From Symbiodinium natans (taxonomy: Eukaryota > Sar > Dinophyceae > Suessiales > Symbiodiniaceae), in NCBI GenBank assembly GCA_905221605.1, contig CAJNDS010002415.1, positions 177,001 through 241,000 on the forward strand: a stretch of 64,000 nt of DNA, in the 5' to 3' direction. Position numbers and translations under genes: made by a program. Below, in pieces: positions 1 to 10,200 of the stretch (position 1 is the first letter of the stretch; each line of letters opens with the position of its first letter). The notes beneath the pieces were generated by a model, which saw only the letters and a list, made by a program, of their open reading frames with translations, was not told the origin of the DNA and did not search any database.

Positions 1-3000
1 AGTTTGTTTTTGACCCATTTAAACTCGTCAAAAGCTAAAACCAGGGAGGCAATAGCTTTACTACAGTGACCTCCTATAGGTACACCCCGGACCTGTTTAA
101 ACAGAAACCTTCCTAAACGGACAGTAGGTTGCGACAGGGCCAGCGTCAGCACAGTGAGAATATCGGCCCAGCGCCAGATCTTGGCACGCTGGTTGAAATG
201 TCCAGCGCACTTTGACAGCCAAGTGTGCAACCTTTTTTTCCTAGTCACGGCTATCCCAGCAGCGTCATTATTTTCCTGGAGAATCTTTTGGAACTCCTGC
301 GCTGCGAGAAGAACCCTGTCAACAGGCAGTTCTTCATACATTTGTGCAGCATCTAGCACTTGGACACAGACCTGTGCTTTGCTTTTGCTGCAACGGGCAC
401 ACACGCACGGCTCAGAACTGCTGCGCAGTCTTGCCACTGCACGTCTCAAGTCAGGGATGGCAGTGTGCAAGTTTGCAGTTTCAAAGCCTGCGCCTAATGC
501 GGCGATCATGCCGCTGATAGCTCGGGAAGCTCCTCGATATAGCGATTTGGCTGGGTGAGTGGACCAGGCAATGATACGTCGGAAGCAGCTGTGTCCAGCC
601 TTCCTGCAGGTCTGTCCCACTCCGGACTGGAAGCACTTTTGCTTAAGCGTGGTATATGCATACGGAAGGCTGTAGTGGGCCCATTTAGACTTTTTTGCGA
701 AATGGCGCAAGTGTTGTGGGAGACACTGCTCGTGCAAGCAACGGTACTCTTCAACAATGCCTTGAACGCATGCGTTGACCGGAAGCCAGTGGTCGTTGTC
801 TTGGCGAAACATGAAAACGCACCATTGCTGATACAACCGTTTAGGGAGAACCCAGGCTGCATTACGGTCTTTATCCTCTTGCACATGTACGTGTGTAGCG
901 TTGTGTAAGGGAAAACATGTGTCATATTGCACCTCCAGTTGCTCACGTTCGGGATGCACTAAGGTGGCAAAGAACCCTTGGATATGGCGGCTCATATCCC
1001 AAGTAAGCTTCACCCCTACCTTTTTTACGATATGACTAAGAACCTTTAAAGCATCTGCTCTGTCCTGTGACGACTTGGAACCTAGCGGAACACCCCAATG
1101 CAGCTTTACCCTGCGCATGTCTCGACAATCCTCCGGCGAAGGCCTAAGCACTTGAAGTGGACAGCTGAGTAGCTGCTCATCACGGATGTCCTTTGCTACG
1201 CTTTTGTACCGCCAACAGTCCGAGCGCTTGGCAGTTTTCCCACGGACAGGCGAGTAACTGAACAGTATCCACTTTTGGGAAAGGCTAAGCCGGGCACTGT
1301 GGAGGACACTAGCAATGGACTTATGGAACACGGAGGTAGGCACTTTAGGGGGCCAGGGAACATATGTGCGTCGGCATGTGCGCTCCCCAAACTGCCGAAG
1401 TTTGTAGTCTAGTCGTTTCCGGCACCGAGTGGCAGCGGTTGTGCTGGGTAACTTGCGCAACGCAAGGCCAATCACAATGGCCATTTCGCCAGCGTGACGA
1501 ACACGGGACTGAAACCGGCAGCAAAGGCTGTCCCAGCACACGTACTGAGCATCAGCGACATATCTGACAAGAAGAGTCTGAAACTTATCGTTGCCGATAT
1601 CTACAGGCCCAAAACCCCCGCCTTCAAGCAAGAGGCTCCTGCATGCTAGGGTATAGGCATCTTTGTAGGGAAGCTTGAGTAAGGACCTACTAAGGCAAAA
1701 CGGAAGGGGAGAAGGGGCTAGCCTACGCCTAGCAACCCTACTTAAATGGTCTTGCTGGGCTTGGATGCAGTCCGCATTGCGCACCGCGCACTTGCGACGC
1801 CTAGGTCGGCATCGTGTCTTGGCACGGCACGCTGTGTTTCGCGGTCCGATTGCCGACGTGTTTGCTTTCGGTTGCCAGCAGCTTACGCTGGCAGTTTCAA
1901 GCGTACGAATGTAGCTTTCTTCCCCGGTGGCAAGAATCCAGAACATCGTGTCAGCAGCATGCACAGTCTTAAACAGGCGGACTTTGTGGTTCAACACAGG
2001 TTCTTTCTGCAACAAGGCCTTGCGATGTTCTTGCAAATGCTGATAACAGCGCGTCATAGGGCTTGTGGCATGGCTCTTAGCTCTCTTTAAGTTGTACTTA
2101 GTGGAACCTAGGTAGTCGAAAAACCCATTGCTCATCATGTACAGCACTGCATGTCCGGGCGCCGAGCTGAGCAAGCCGAAGACTTGCCAACAAATGAACA
2201 AACTCACGTCCTCAAACATGTTGACGTCCCAGCAACCGCATGTGGCGGCTATAGCTTCATGCACGGTAGGCGGCAAGCATTTGCAACGAGATAACGCACG
2301 GGCTCGTCTACGTTTCCCTTTGAGGGCTTGCCATCTAGTTTTAAGCAAGAGCTTGAGGGCACCCAAAACAAAGAAGAAGACATCTGTTTGCAGGCTCGTG
2401 GGTCGCTTTGTGCGAGCCCCAGGAGGCAAAATCCAGTCAGCAAGGCTACGCGTGAGGACATGCATACCGGCCAGGTGCGTATGTTCTACAGCGCCAGCTT
2501 CAAGTAAGCAACCAACTTTGGCAGCGGTCATGAGCAGATCATCAACAAACTCAGGCCAGCGACGATTTTGCAGCAGGGTCGCAGCTTTGGCGCGCAGGCT
2601 GTCAGACCAAGCTTGCACACGATGTGGGCAGGCCTCCACGCTTGCCGTCCAGACACGAAGGCCTCTTAGGGTGAGGTTGTTGAGCATCATCTGGTCCAAC
2701 TCGTGCCAAGAGGGACCAAGGTCAATATGCAATGGCACAGATCTGTCAGAAACACTGCCCCGTCTAATTGGCGCGGGTGTAGAAGACGCGCCTATACTTT
2801 GCCCAGAAACTGTCGGCCCATCTCTGGCCGCAAATCTGTACGCTTGCTCCACGCACCAGAAAAACACGCATCTGAGACCCAGAAAGAAAATCTTGCACAT
2901 GCACAGAAGAAGCTGGCTCCAGTAAGAAGTCCTGCGTGCTCTGCGCAGAAACCATCTGCGGAACCGTCTCCTGAAGGTACGTCGCGAAGGTCGTGTCCGC

Positions 3001-3011
3001 ACTCTGTTCAT
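1..3011 (-). CDS. Retroelement protein: GIY-YIG-like domain followed by reverse transcriptase (3' end beyond window)
   Basis: The frame is open from a stop at 3077-3075 to the left edge. The first ATG is at 3011-3009, giving at least 1,003 codons without an intron. Around residues 287-370 (about 2153-1900) the peptide VLYMMSNG...DYLGSTKYNLKRAKSH, then GEESYIR and QPKANT, matches the order of the GIY-YIG nuclease fold: two Tyr motifs, Arg, His, a distal Glu and Asn. RT motif A is VLDAAQMYEE, with the presumed catalytic Asp at 353-351 (about residue 887). Motif B is QVRGVPIGGHCSKA at 95-54 (about residue 971). The YxDD motif would lie left of position 1. Between these is a lineage-specific Cys/His-rich stretch (CFQSGVGQTCRKAGHSC). 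Arginine-rich patches near residues 5-25 and 210-225 could bind nucleic acid. Penelope-like elements of the permuted type carry GIY-YIG ahead of RT, which is the family I consider most likely. The RT call is firm, the GIY-YIG call probable, the class inferred. No frameshift or internal stop is seen, so the copy may be young. Confidence 0.8.
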   Translation of the reverse strand, partial: MNRVRTRPSRRTFRRRFRRWFLRRARRTSYWSQLLLCMCKIFFLGLRCVFFWCVEQAYRFAARDGPTVSGQSIGASSTPAPIRRGSVSDRSVPLHIDLGPSWHELDQMMLNNLTLRGLRVWTASVEACPHRVQAWSDSLRAKAATLLQNRRWPEFVDDLLMTAAKVGCLLEAGAVEHTHLAGMHVLTRSLADWILPPGARTKRPTSLQTDVFFFVLGALKLLLKTRWQALKGKRRRARALSRCKCLPPTVHEAIAATCGCWDVNMFEDVSLFICWQVFGLLSSAPGHAVLYMMSNGFFDYLGSTKYNLKRAKSHATSPMTRCYQHLQEHRKALLQKEPVLNHKVRLFKTVHAADTMFWILATGEESYIRTLETASVSCWQPKANTSAIGPRNTACRAKTRCRPRRRKCAVRNADCIQAQQDHLSRVARRRLAPSPLPFCLSRSLLKLPYKDAYTLACRSLLLEGGGFGPVDIGNDKFQTLLVRYVADAQYVCWDSLCCRFQSRVRHAGEMAIVIGLALRKLPSTTAATRCRKRLDYKLRQFGERTCRRTYVPWPPKVPTSVFHKSIASVLHSARLSLSQKWILFSYSPVRGKTAKRSDCWRYKSVAKDIRDEQLLSCPLQVLRPSPEDCRDMRRVKLHWGVPLGSKSSQDRADALKVLSHIVKKVGVKLTWDMSRHIQGFFATLVHPEREQLEVQYDTCFPLHNATHVHVQEDKDRNAAWVLPKRLYQQWCVFMFRQDNDHWLPVNACVQGIVEEYRCLHEQCLPQHLRHFAKKSKWAHYSLPYAYTTLKQKCFQSGVGQTCRKAGHSCFRRIIAWSTHPAKSLYRGASRAISGMIAALGAGFETANLHTAIPDLRRAVARLRSSSEPCVCARCSKSKAQVCVQVLDAAQMYEELPVDRVLLAAQEFQKILQENNDAAGIAVTRKKRLHTWLSKCAGHFNQRAKIWRWADILTVLTLALSQPTVRLGRFLFKQVRGVPIGGHCSKAIASLVLAFDEFKWVKNK

Positions 3012-3601
3012 AGTTGACAACGCGTCAACCTTCACCACTTGCTTGGAGTCAAACGGAGAGCCCAGGCTGTTAGCCTAGTCATAACCAGTCAAACTCCTTT
3101 CAACTTGACCTTCAAAGTGGTGGTAGTCAAAAGATATGGATATGGATTGTAACAAGCGTTCACCGATGACTGCACTGTCCGGCACCGAACGCCGAAAGCC
3201 TTCTCACAAGCAACACTGTAGGCTGAGGCCGCAACAGAAAAAGAGATGTCAAGAATGAGTTGAATGTCAGCAAGAATTTGGGACACAGGCTCCCAATCTG
3301 ATTGCAATCTCCCAGAATCGCAAAGTCTGACTTTTTCCGACTGGTGGAAACGTCAAAGGTTCTTGCTTCGAGATATCTCTTGGCAGCTGCTGCAGGGGAT
3401 GTCTCGCACTGTGCCTTATCGGCAGACCCAATATTGTGCACGGATGCCTGCGAATCCGTTTGAGCGCTAGCCTAAACCTGCCGAGAGCTGCGAAACTCCT
3501 GTGCCGACAAGGCTGCAGCATAGAGCTACAGGCCGTGCATGCGTTTGCTGCTCTGCTGGTAAACCAGCACCTCCTGACATGTGCAACGAGATTGGTGCTG
3601 T
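3012..3601. other. Upstream flank of the retroelement ORF, no gene recognised
   Basis: About 590 bases of non-repetitive sequence precede the retroelement start codon. Short open frames exist on both strands but none has a recognisable motif. It may be the element's 5' untranslated part or its insertion flank. The right border is abrupt: telomere-type heptamers begin at about 3604. Confidence 0.4.
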
Positions 3602-3603
3602 AA

Positions 3604-3668
3604 GCCTAAACCTTAAACCCTAAACCCTAAACCCTAAACCCTAAACCCCAAACCCTAAACCCCAAACC
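3604..3668. repeat. Telomere-type heptamer array (CCCTAAA on + strand)
   Basis: About nine units of AAACCCT with a few single-base variants. It marks the right border of the retroelement flank. Confidence 0.95.
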
Positions 3669-3769
3669 CAGCCCTCCCGCCCTGTGTGGCGGGTGCCTTG
3701 GTGCTCCCAAGTGACGGAACCCCAGCTGTGGTTCGAGCCCACAGTTGGCGGCAAGCTTTGGTGGGTTTT

Positions 3770-4505
3770 TCGGGGTTTCAGGGTTTATATAAGCTTTAGG
3801 GTTTAGGGTTTAGGGTTTAGGGTTTAGGGTTTAGGGCTTCAGGGTTTCAGGGTTTAGGCTTCAGGGTTTCAGGGTTTGAGGGTTTAGGGTTTCAGGGTTT
3901 CAGGGTTTAGGCTTCAGTTTGAGGCTTTAGGGTTTCGGGGTTTTAGGCTTCAGGGTTTTTAGGGGTTTCAGGGTTTATATAAGCTTTAGGGTTTCAGGGT
4001 TTAGGCTTCAGGGTTTCAGGGTTGCAGGGTTTGAGGGTTTAGGGTTTCGGGGTTTCGGGGTTTAGGTTTCAGGGTTTGAGGGTTTAGGGTTTCGGGGTTT
4101 CAGGGTTTTGGCTTCAGGGTTTCAGGGTTGCAGGGTTTGAGGGTTTAGGGTTTCGGGGTTTAGGCAGGGTTGCAGGGTTTGAGGGTTTAGGGTTTCGGGG
4201 TTTCGGGGTTTAGGCTTCAGGGTTTCAGGGTTTCAAAGTTTGAGGGTTTAGGGTTTCGGGGTTTCAGGGTTTTGGCTTCAGGGTTTCAGGGTTGCAGGGT
4301 TTGAGGGTTTAGGGTTTTGGGGTTTCAGGGTTTAGGCTTCAGGGTTTCAGGGTTTGAGGGTTTAGGGTTTCGGGGTTTTGGCTTCAGGGTTTCAGGGTTT
4401 CAAAGTTTGAGGGTATAGGGTTTCGGGGTTTCAGGGTTTTGGCTTCAGGGTTTCAGGGTTGCAGGGTTTGAGGGTTTAGGGCTTCAGGGTTTCAGGGTTG
4501 AGGGT
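3770..4505. repeat. Degenerate TTTAGGG / TTTCAGGG higher-order repeat
   Basis: Over 700 bases of G-rich heptamer and octamer variants on the + strand. Phrases such as GGCTTCAGGGTTTCAGGG and GAGGGTTTAGGGTTTCGGGG recur roughly every 60-110 bases. The repeat of whole phrases shows that blocks of several units were copied together. No coding content. Confidence 0.9.
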
Positions 4506-4822
4506 GTAAGAAACGAAGGACCTAAAGGGCTCAAGAGGGTTGAGGCTTCAACCCGAAAGCCTTTGAATCATTGGGGGGTGCTCAGGTCTAGGATTCCAGA
4601 CCCCCTTGAGAATTGCAAACCTACTAGTTGTCTGCATACCTAAACAAGAACCCTAGATTTTGTAATCCAAAACCTCCCACGCAACTAGACTAAGTAGACT
4701 GGAGTTTTCACAGATCGGGACATTGTTACAACAACACAACAGAAGCGTACCACTGCAAGGGTGTTCGTACTGTCCCTCCATCTCTAATCGTGAGGCATCT
4801 CTGAGTCACGGATTGAAGGCCC

Positions 4823-5158
4823 TACATAAACCCTAAACCCTAAACCCTAAACCCTAAACCCTAAACCCTACACCCTAAACCCTAAACCCTAAATCCGGCT
4901 TCGCGGCTTGATTTGGACGGGTTTCGGGGGTTTGGGGTTTGGGGTTCCAGGCTGCATGGGTTTCGGCAGCTGCAATGGCCGAGGGTTTAGGGTTTAGGGT
5001 TTAGGGTTTAGGGTTCAGGTTGGGAGTCGGGATTCTTCGGATGCTTCTGAGCAAACTACGGGCACTGAACTGTTCTAACTAGGGTTTAGGGTTTAGGGTT
5101 TAGGGTTTAGGGTTTAGGGTTTAGGGTTTAGGGTTTAGGGTTTAGGGTTTAGGGTTCA
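4823..5158. repeat. Convergent telomere-type arrays around a short unique core
   Basis: AAACCCT units at about 4823-4893 face TTTAGGG units at about 4982-5016 and a clean array at 5081-5158. The core between the first two holds about 40 bases with a possible AG acceptor on the minus strand, but I could not assign an exon. The layout is the same as around the DLD exons. Confidence 0.85.
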
Positions 5159-5159
5159 G

Positions 5160-5500
5160 GGAAGCATTGCTAACCTTGGCTAAGGGTGCTTATACCATAC
5201 ATCAGCTCAAGTTGCGGCTTCAATATCTACATCTACAAGGGGTCTACTTCTCTGCTGGATGCTTGCAGCAGTGAGGCAAGGCCTAGCAACATTGCCCTGC
5301 AAGCACGGGCAAACTTTGTCGGACTGGCTCCTGCTCAATCACTTGTTGCAACTTTGCAAGGAATTTACGAACTCAAACACAGAGCTCTGCACAATCAAAA
5401 CGATGCTGTCCGTTTCGGACTGTGACTAGCGTGAGCCACTACGGTACATAATGCTACCGGAGCGGAACACGGAATGATCGAGGTATTTCTGCTAGCTTCG
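5160..5500. other. Non-repetitive block of unknown role
   Basis: About 340 bases free of heptamers, with an open frame of 79 codons on the + strand from 5186. No motif is recognised and base composition is not clearly coding. It could be an exon or a retroelement remnant. Confidence 0.3.
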
Positions 5501-7130
5501 AGATGCTGCAGTCTACCATTGCTTACCCTAAATTAAACCCTAAACCTTACACGATTTTGGTTTTGAGGTTTAGGGTTGGGAAGGGCGGGGCGGGGATTGG
5601 GGGGGGGGGGGGGGGGGGGGGCTTGGAGAACAATGAAGGCTCTACACTAAGCCCACCAAACCACAGAGGCCTGAAGCCCTTAAACCGGAAACCCTAAACT
5701 TCCAAACGCCCTAAACTCTCTAAACCCTCAATGCCCCCAAAATCTTAGGCCTAAAACGATTCAATTTACACGGTAGCTGTGCAAAAACATGCTCCTCAAC
5801 ACTAAGCCCTAAGACCCCATAGACCCCAAACCCACCCCCCAAACCCTAAAGCCACCAACCTAAACCCCACTTCCTGTGTTTACGTCATTCCTAGTTCATG
5901 GCTGAGATAGTATTAAAAATTTAAATTGTTCTTCCTTATTGGGTTTAAGTACCCTTAAAATTGTAAAATGTTACCCAACCATGACAAAGACTCACGTCTG
6001 CACCCTCCCACAATCGTGTTCCTCTATCCACTCTGTCCAAGGCCCCCTTCAGACCTACATCTCCACTGACCTGCGTGCGGCCATGCGAGCGCTAAGCCCT
6101 AAACCCTAACATGTTTAGAGCCCAAAAATCTGAGAAGAGTTTGCGGCTTAGGGCTTAGGGGATTTACAAGGCTAAGGGCTTGGGGCTGCTAAGGGCTTCG
6201 GGCGTAGGCTTTAGGGTTTAGGGGTTTGGCGCCAATACTCGACAAGTCCAGGCAAGCATTCCCGGAAAGCTGCTGACGCCGCGCTGCTAATACTTGAGAT
6301 CCATGCATGACTCCTGAGATCATGTGTGCGAATTCTGCAAAGTACTGTTCTCAACGTTGAATGTTTCTGAGATTGCACCCCCCAAAACCGTAAAGCCTCA
6401 ACCATCAAACAAGCCAGAAAAGCCCCGAAGCCCGAAGCCCAGAATGTTTTTAAATCCCGGACCAGAGCGCACCCTAAACCAGTAGCCAACTACCAAAGGC
6501 CAAAACCCTACTGTCATCGCGGACCCAGAACTGTCGGCCCTAAACCCTCAAGCCCAACTGAACACGAAACCCTGAACCCACCAGCCTGAACCCAAAAACT
6601 CGCAAGCCTAAATTGGCAACACCCGGGTCCCAACACACCTCCGCTCTTTATAGCAGCACCCTCTGGAGCCGACTTTGGGTCCGGGTTTTGGGGTTTTGGG
6701 GCTTGGGGTTTTGGGGTTTGGGGCTTGGGCTTTGGGATGTAGGGTTTAGGGTTATGCTCCAGGTGCCGCGGGCAGAATTCGAAAAAAAGAGGGTTCATGG
6801 TTTGGGGTTCCATAACCTTTCTTGGACAAACGAGGTATTATCAGGGGGTCAGGGGGGAACAAGGGTACTACCGGGCGTCCTGGATATGGTGTCATGAAGT
6901 GCTATCAGTCTCCCCCAAGCCCTGAAAACCTGAACCCACAAGCCTAAACCCTTGAATGGCCCTGAAAACCCTCTGAAAATATTCACAATATGATCCTCTT
7001 TATCCCAATAAGGGAGAATTGATATGGGAATTTCTTAAAGGCCCACCCAGAACCCTGCACCCCAAAGGCCCTGCACCCTCCAAGCCAAACTCTAAACCTC
7101 ACAGGCCCTAACCCTAAACCCTAAAAACCC
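5500..7130. other. Intergenic region with degenerate heptamers and dispersed repeats
   Basis: Mixed isolated AAACCCT/TTTAGGG variants and a G-run at about 5599-5622. One copy of a dispersed ~100-bp repeat lies at 5893-5990, and an AT-rich stretch at about 6970-7040 resembles sequences near 11110 and 25360. No exon was recognised. Confidence 0.5.
5893..5990 (+). repeat. Dispersed ~100-bp repeat, copy 1 (second copy 18487-18585)
   Basis: It shares an ordered series of blocks with 18487-18585: AGTTCATGG, then TTATTGGGTTTAAGT, CCCTTAAAA, and an ACCATGAC end. Both copies lie among telomere-type repeats. No coding potential; probably a small non-autonomous element. Confidence 0.75.
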
Positions 7131-7228
7131 TACCCCTAAACCCTAAACCCTAAACCCGAAACCCTAAACCCTAAACCCTAAAACCCTAAAACCCACCCCA
7201 AACCCCAAACCCCAAACCCTAAACCCTA
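7130..7228. repeat. Telomere-type array immediately 3' of the DLD stop codon
   Basis: AAACCCT units on the + strand end about 15 bases from the DLD stop codon, so the transcript's 3' untranslated region would begin almost at once with TTTAGGG-type sequence. Confidence 0.9.
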
Positions 7229-7243
7229 GCCGCCTGGCCTCGC

Positions 7244-7297
7244 TTAGCCACTCACGGCCTTGCCGAAAGCGGTTTTCTGGGAGGCGCCCTTCAGGAC
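7244..7297 (-). CDS. DLD: DLD exon 36 (C-terminus and stop)
   Basis: Encodes [17 protein letters not shown] then TAA. The tail length after HPTVSE equals that of typical E3 proteins, which argues that the in-frame GTGAGT is not used as a donor. Acceptor CTGCAG. Confidence 0.9.
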   Translation of the reverse strand, partial: VLKGASQKTAFGKAVSG

Positions 7298-10200
7298 CTG
7301 CAGGAATTGGCAGCCATCATCCTCCCCTCAACCCTAAACCCTAGCCCTAAACCCTAAACCCTAAACCCCAAACCCTAACACATCCTTGCTCTGGAAACTG
7401 AAGCCTGTGCCTACCACCCCCATGCTCCAGGAGCCGTCGTTTACAGGGCTTAGGGCTTCGGGCTTAGAGCTTAGGGTTTAGGCTTTAGGGCTAGGGTTTA
7501 GGGTTTAGGGTTTAGGGTTTAGGGTTAAGGGTTTAGGGTTTAGGGTTTAGGGTTTAGGGTTTAGGGTTTAGGGTTTAGGGTTTAGGGTTTAGGGTTTAGG
7601 GTTTAGGGCTATAGGGTTTAAGGACCTTAAGCCCAAAAACACCCCATGAGCCAAACCCAGGGAAGCCGGAGCCTCCGAGACCGTCGGGTGCGCCATGCAG
7701 ACTCGGGCCAAGTCCTGGCCGAAATGGCGCGGTAGGGTTTAAGGTTTAGGGCCTAGGGTTTGGGGTTTAGGGTTTAGGGTTTAGGGGGCTGAGAGCTGAT
7801 TTAAGGCGTAGGGTTTGGGATTTTGGGGGCTTGAGGATGTAAACTCCCCGAGCCCTGAGTTTCGGGGTTTAGACCCTAAGTGGTAATCGGGATTCGTCCG
7901 AGATACAATGTCAACACCTAACACCCCGGCGATTTTCCATGATGCAACAGGCCCCAACGGAACAATAATGGTCTCCATAGCTAGCTTCCTGAGAGAAGGT
8001 CCCAGCACAAAATGGACCCAACCTACAACATACAACAGTCCTGGCTCTAAGATCCAGGAGCCCGAAGCCCTCGAATTACTTCGCGAACACCCCCCCCCCC
8101 TTTTGGGGGACCGTTTCGTCAGAGCACCCCAAGCCCCAAGAGCCCTCCTAACTCTTAAACCCTAAACCCTCAACCCAAAACCCTGAACCCCAGCGCCAGG
8201 CGATGCCTCAGAGGCCGCACCGTACTCAATGCCAATGCAAGCTCCACCTCAGGGTGTCGTGGCAGTGTAGGGTTTGGGGTTTAGGGTTTGGGGGTTAGGG
8301 TTTCGGGCAACGCTTGACCCTAAATTTGTTCGGAGGCCCGCACTTTGTTCAAACAGCCGGACTCACAGCGGGATAATCTTCCAGCTCCCCTTCAGAAGTA
8401 CTGTGCTTTCTTGTACCTGAGCCACATGAAAGGTCCCCAAGACCCAGCATGCACCTCAATGTTAGGGCAACATATATATGTCAAGCTTCAATCTTAAATT
8501 TTGCTTCGTCCCCAAGGCAAGGGCCACACCCTAACCCTTCCCCCCCCCCTCGCCAGCACCCAGCACACAAACTATAATCCCACTCGGAGCTGTGAAATGC
8601 CAGGTAGAAAATTTCCTAAACCCGGGAAAGCGAGAACAAAGCTGAGCCCAATTTAGGCCTTGTGCGTTTCAGGCGCCAGGAGCTTTACTGGTGGTAACTG
8701 CTCAGCTTTCTTGTGCTAAAAACGGGCGCTCTGGTGCCGACTTTGCGCAGACCCGGCACAGGAGGGTTTTGGGTAGGCCGACAGTCGCCTCCTGTGGTGA
8801 GAGCCAGTGCTACGCTTCGCCAAAGTGCGGGCACCAAAGCTGCTAGGCGCCCTACTCGAACCCTAAACCCTATACCCTAAACCCGAAAGCCAAAACCCTA
8901 AACCCTAAACCCTAAATCAGTCAAGCCAGGGGTTTGCACCGAGCAACCCCCCTGGTGGCGAGTCCTCCACGTCTTTGTCCCACCCCTGCAAAAGCCCTGC
9001 CCGACGAACCCTGCACCTGTGTTCGTTCAACCGTTTAGGGTTTAGGGTTAGGGTTTAGGGTTTAGGGAAGCGGTTCACAGGGTTTGGGGTTTCAGTTACA
9101 AACCCTAAACCCTAAACTGTAAAACCTAAACTCCGGTAAGCCTTCATCCCTGTACACCCTGCATGCAAGGTGCTGATGATGTCGCCAGCGATAGCGTTGA
9201 TGATGTGGACCTGGTTTGAGCTTTCAGGCATGGACCCTCCATTGCTCTTCAGGTTTAGGGTTTAGGGTTTAGGGTTTAGGTTGAATTAGGGTTTGGGGTT
9301 TGTGGTTTAGGGTTTAGGGTTTGGGGTTTGGGGTTTGGGGTTTAGGGGAAAAGGCCTGTAATCCCCGAAGAAGCCTGAAGGGCTCAAAAACAGGTTTAGG
9401 GTGCAGGGCTTCGTGTCTTGTAAGCACTGCATGCACACACTTACTTTGCACAGCACCGAACTTGTACAACACTCCGGGAGCCTCCTTCAGGGCCCCTGAA
9501 ATCCCCCCAAACCCTCGGGTTTAGGGTTAGGGTTTAGGGTTTAGGGTTTAGGGTTTAGGGTTTAGGGTTTAGGGCTTAGGGCTTAGGGTTTAGGGTTTAG
9601 GGTTTAGGGTCCTCCACAACCCACACACCCTGTACAGCAAGACAGCTCCTCACAACCCTAAAGCCTTCAAAGCACGAATCAAGCAACACCCTCAACCCTA
9701 AAACCCCGAAGATGTCCTCGGACCCAAACCCCCAAACCCCTAAATCCTGACACCGTGAACAACTAAACCCGAAATATAACCCTAAACCATGAAAATGCTT
9801 TTATTCCCAATATCTGAACCCCAAATACTAGTAAAGCCCGAAACGACGAAACCCCCTGTTCCCCCAAATTAACCCTAAACCCTAAACCCTAAGCCCTAAG
9901 CCCTAAGCCTTAAACCCGAGACCCACAAATCGGACCCTCAACCCTGTTTACCCTTACAAGGAGGGGCCCCCTTATACTATAGTTGACTTAAGAAGCTCAT
10001 AACCTAAACCATAAGCTAGGCCTAAACCCGAAATATAACCCTAAACTCCAGACCCGGGCTTTGGGTTTAGGGGTTTGGGTTTATAGGCTTTGGGGGTTTA
10101 TGGTTTTAGGGTTTAGGGTTTTAGGGTTACAGGCTTTTGGGTTTTTAGGGGTCCACGCCAAGAAGCTCCAAGCAACTTGTCTGTCTCCTTGCAGGACAGA

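Noticed and set aside
154-946. Open frames at 154-558, 506-946 and 555-908
   Set aside because: They overlap the long minus-strand retroelement frame and are alternative-frame shadows of it.
2128-2925. 265-residue plus-strand frame
   Set aside because: Antisense shadow of the N-terminal half of the retroelement protein, which carries the recognisable GIY-YIG motifs.
3670-3760. Possible exon on the minus strand (LGFRHLGAP)
   Set aside because: Has an AG acceptor and an AAG|GC-like end, but the peptide is not recognisable and no neighbouring exon joins it in phase.
7244-7297. GTGAGT in the last DLD exon as a donor to further exons
   Set aside because: The in-frame stop six bases later gives the exact usual tail length, and no later E3-like sequence exists downstream.
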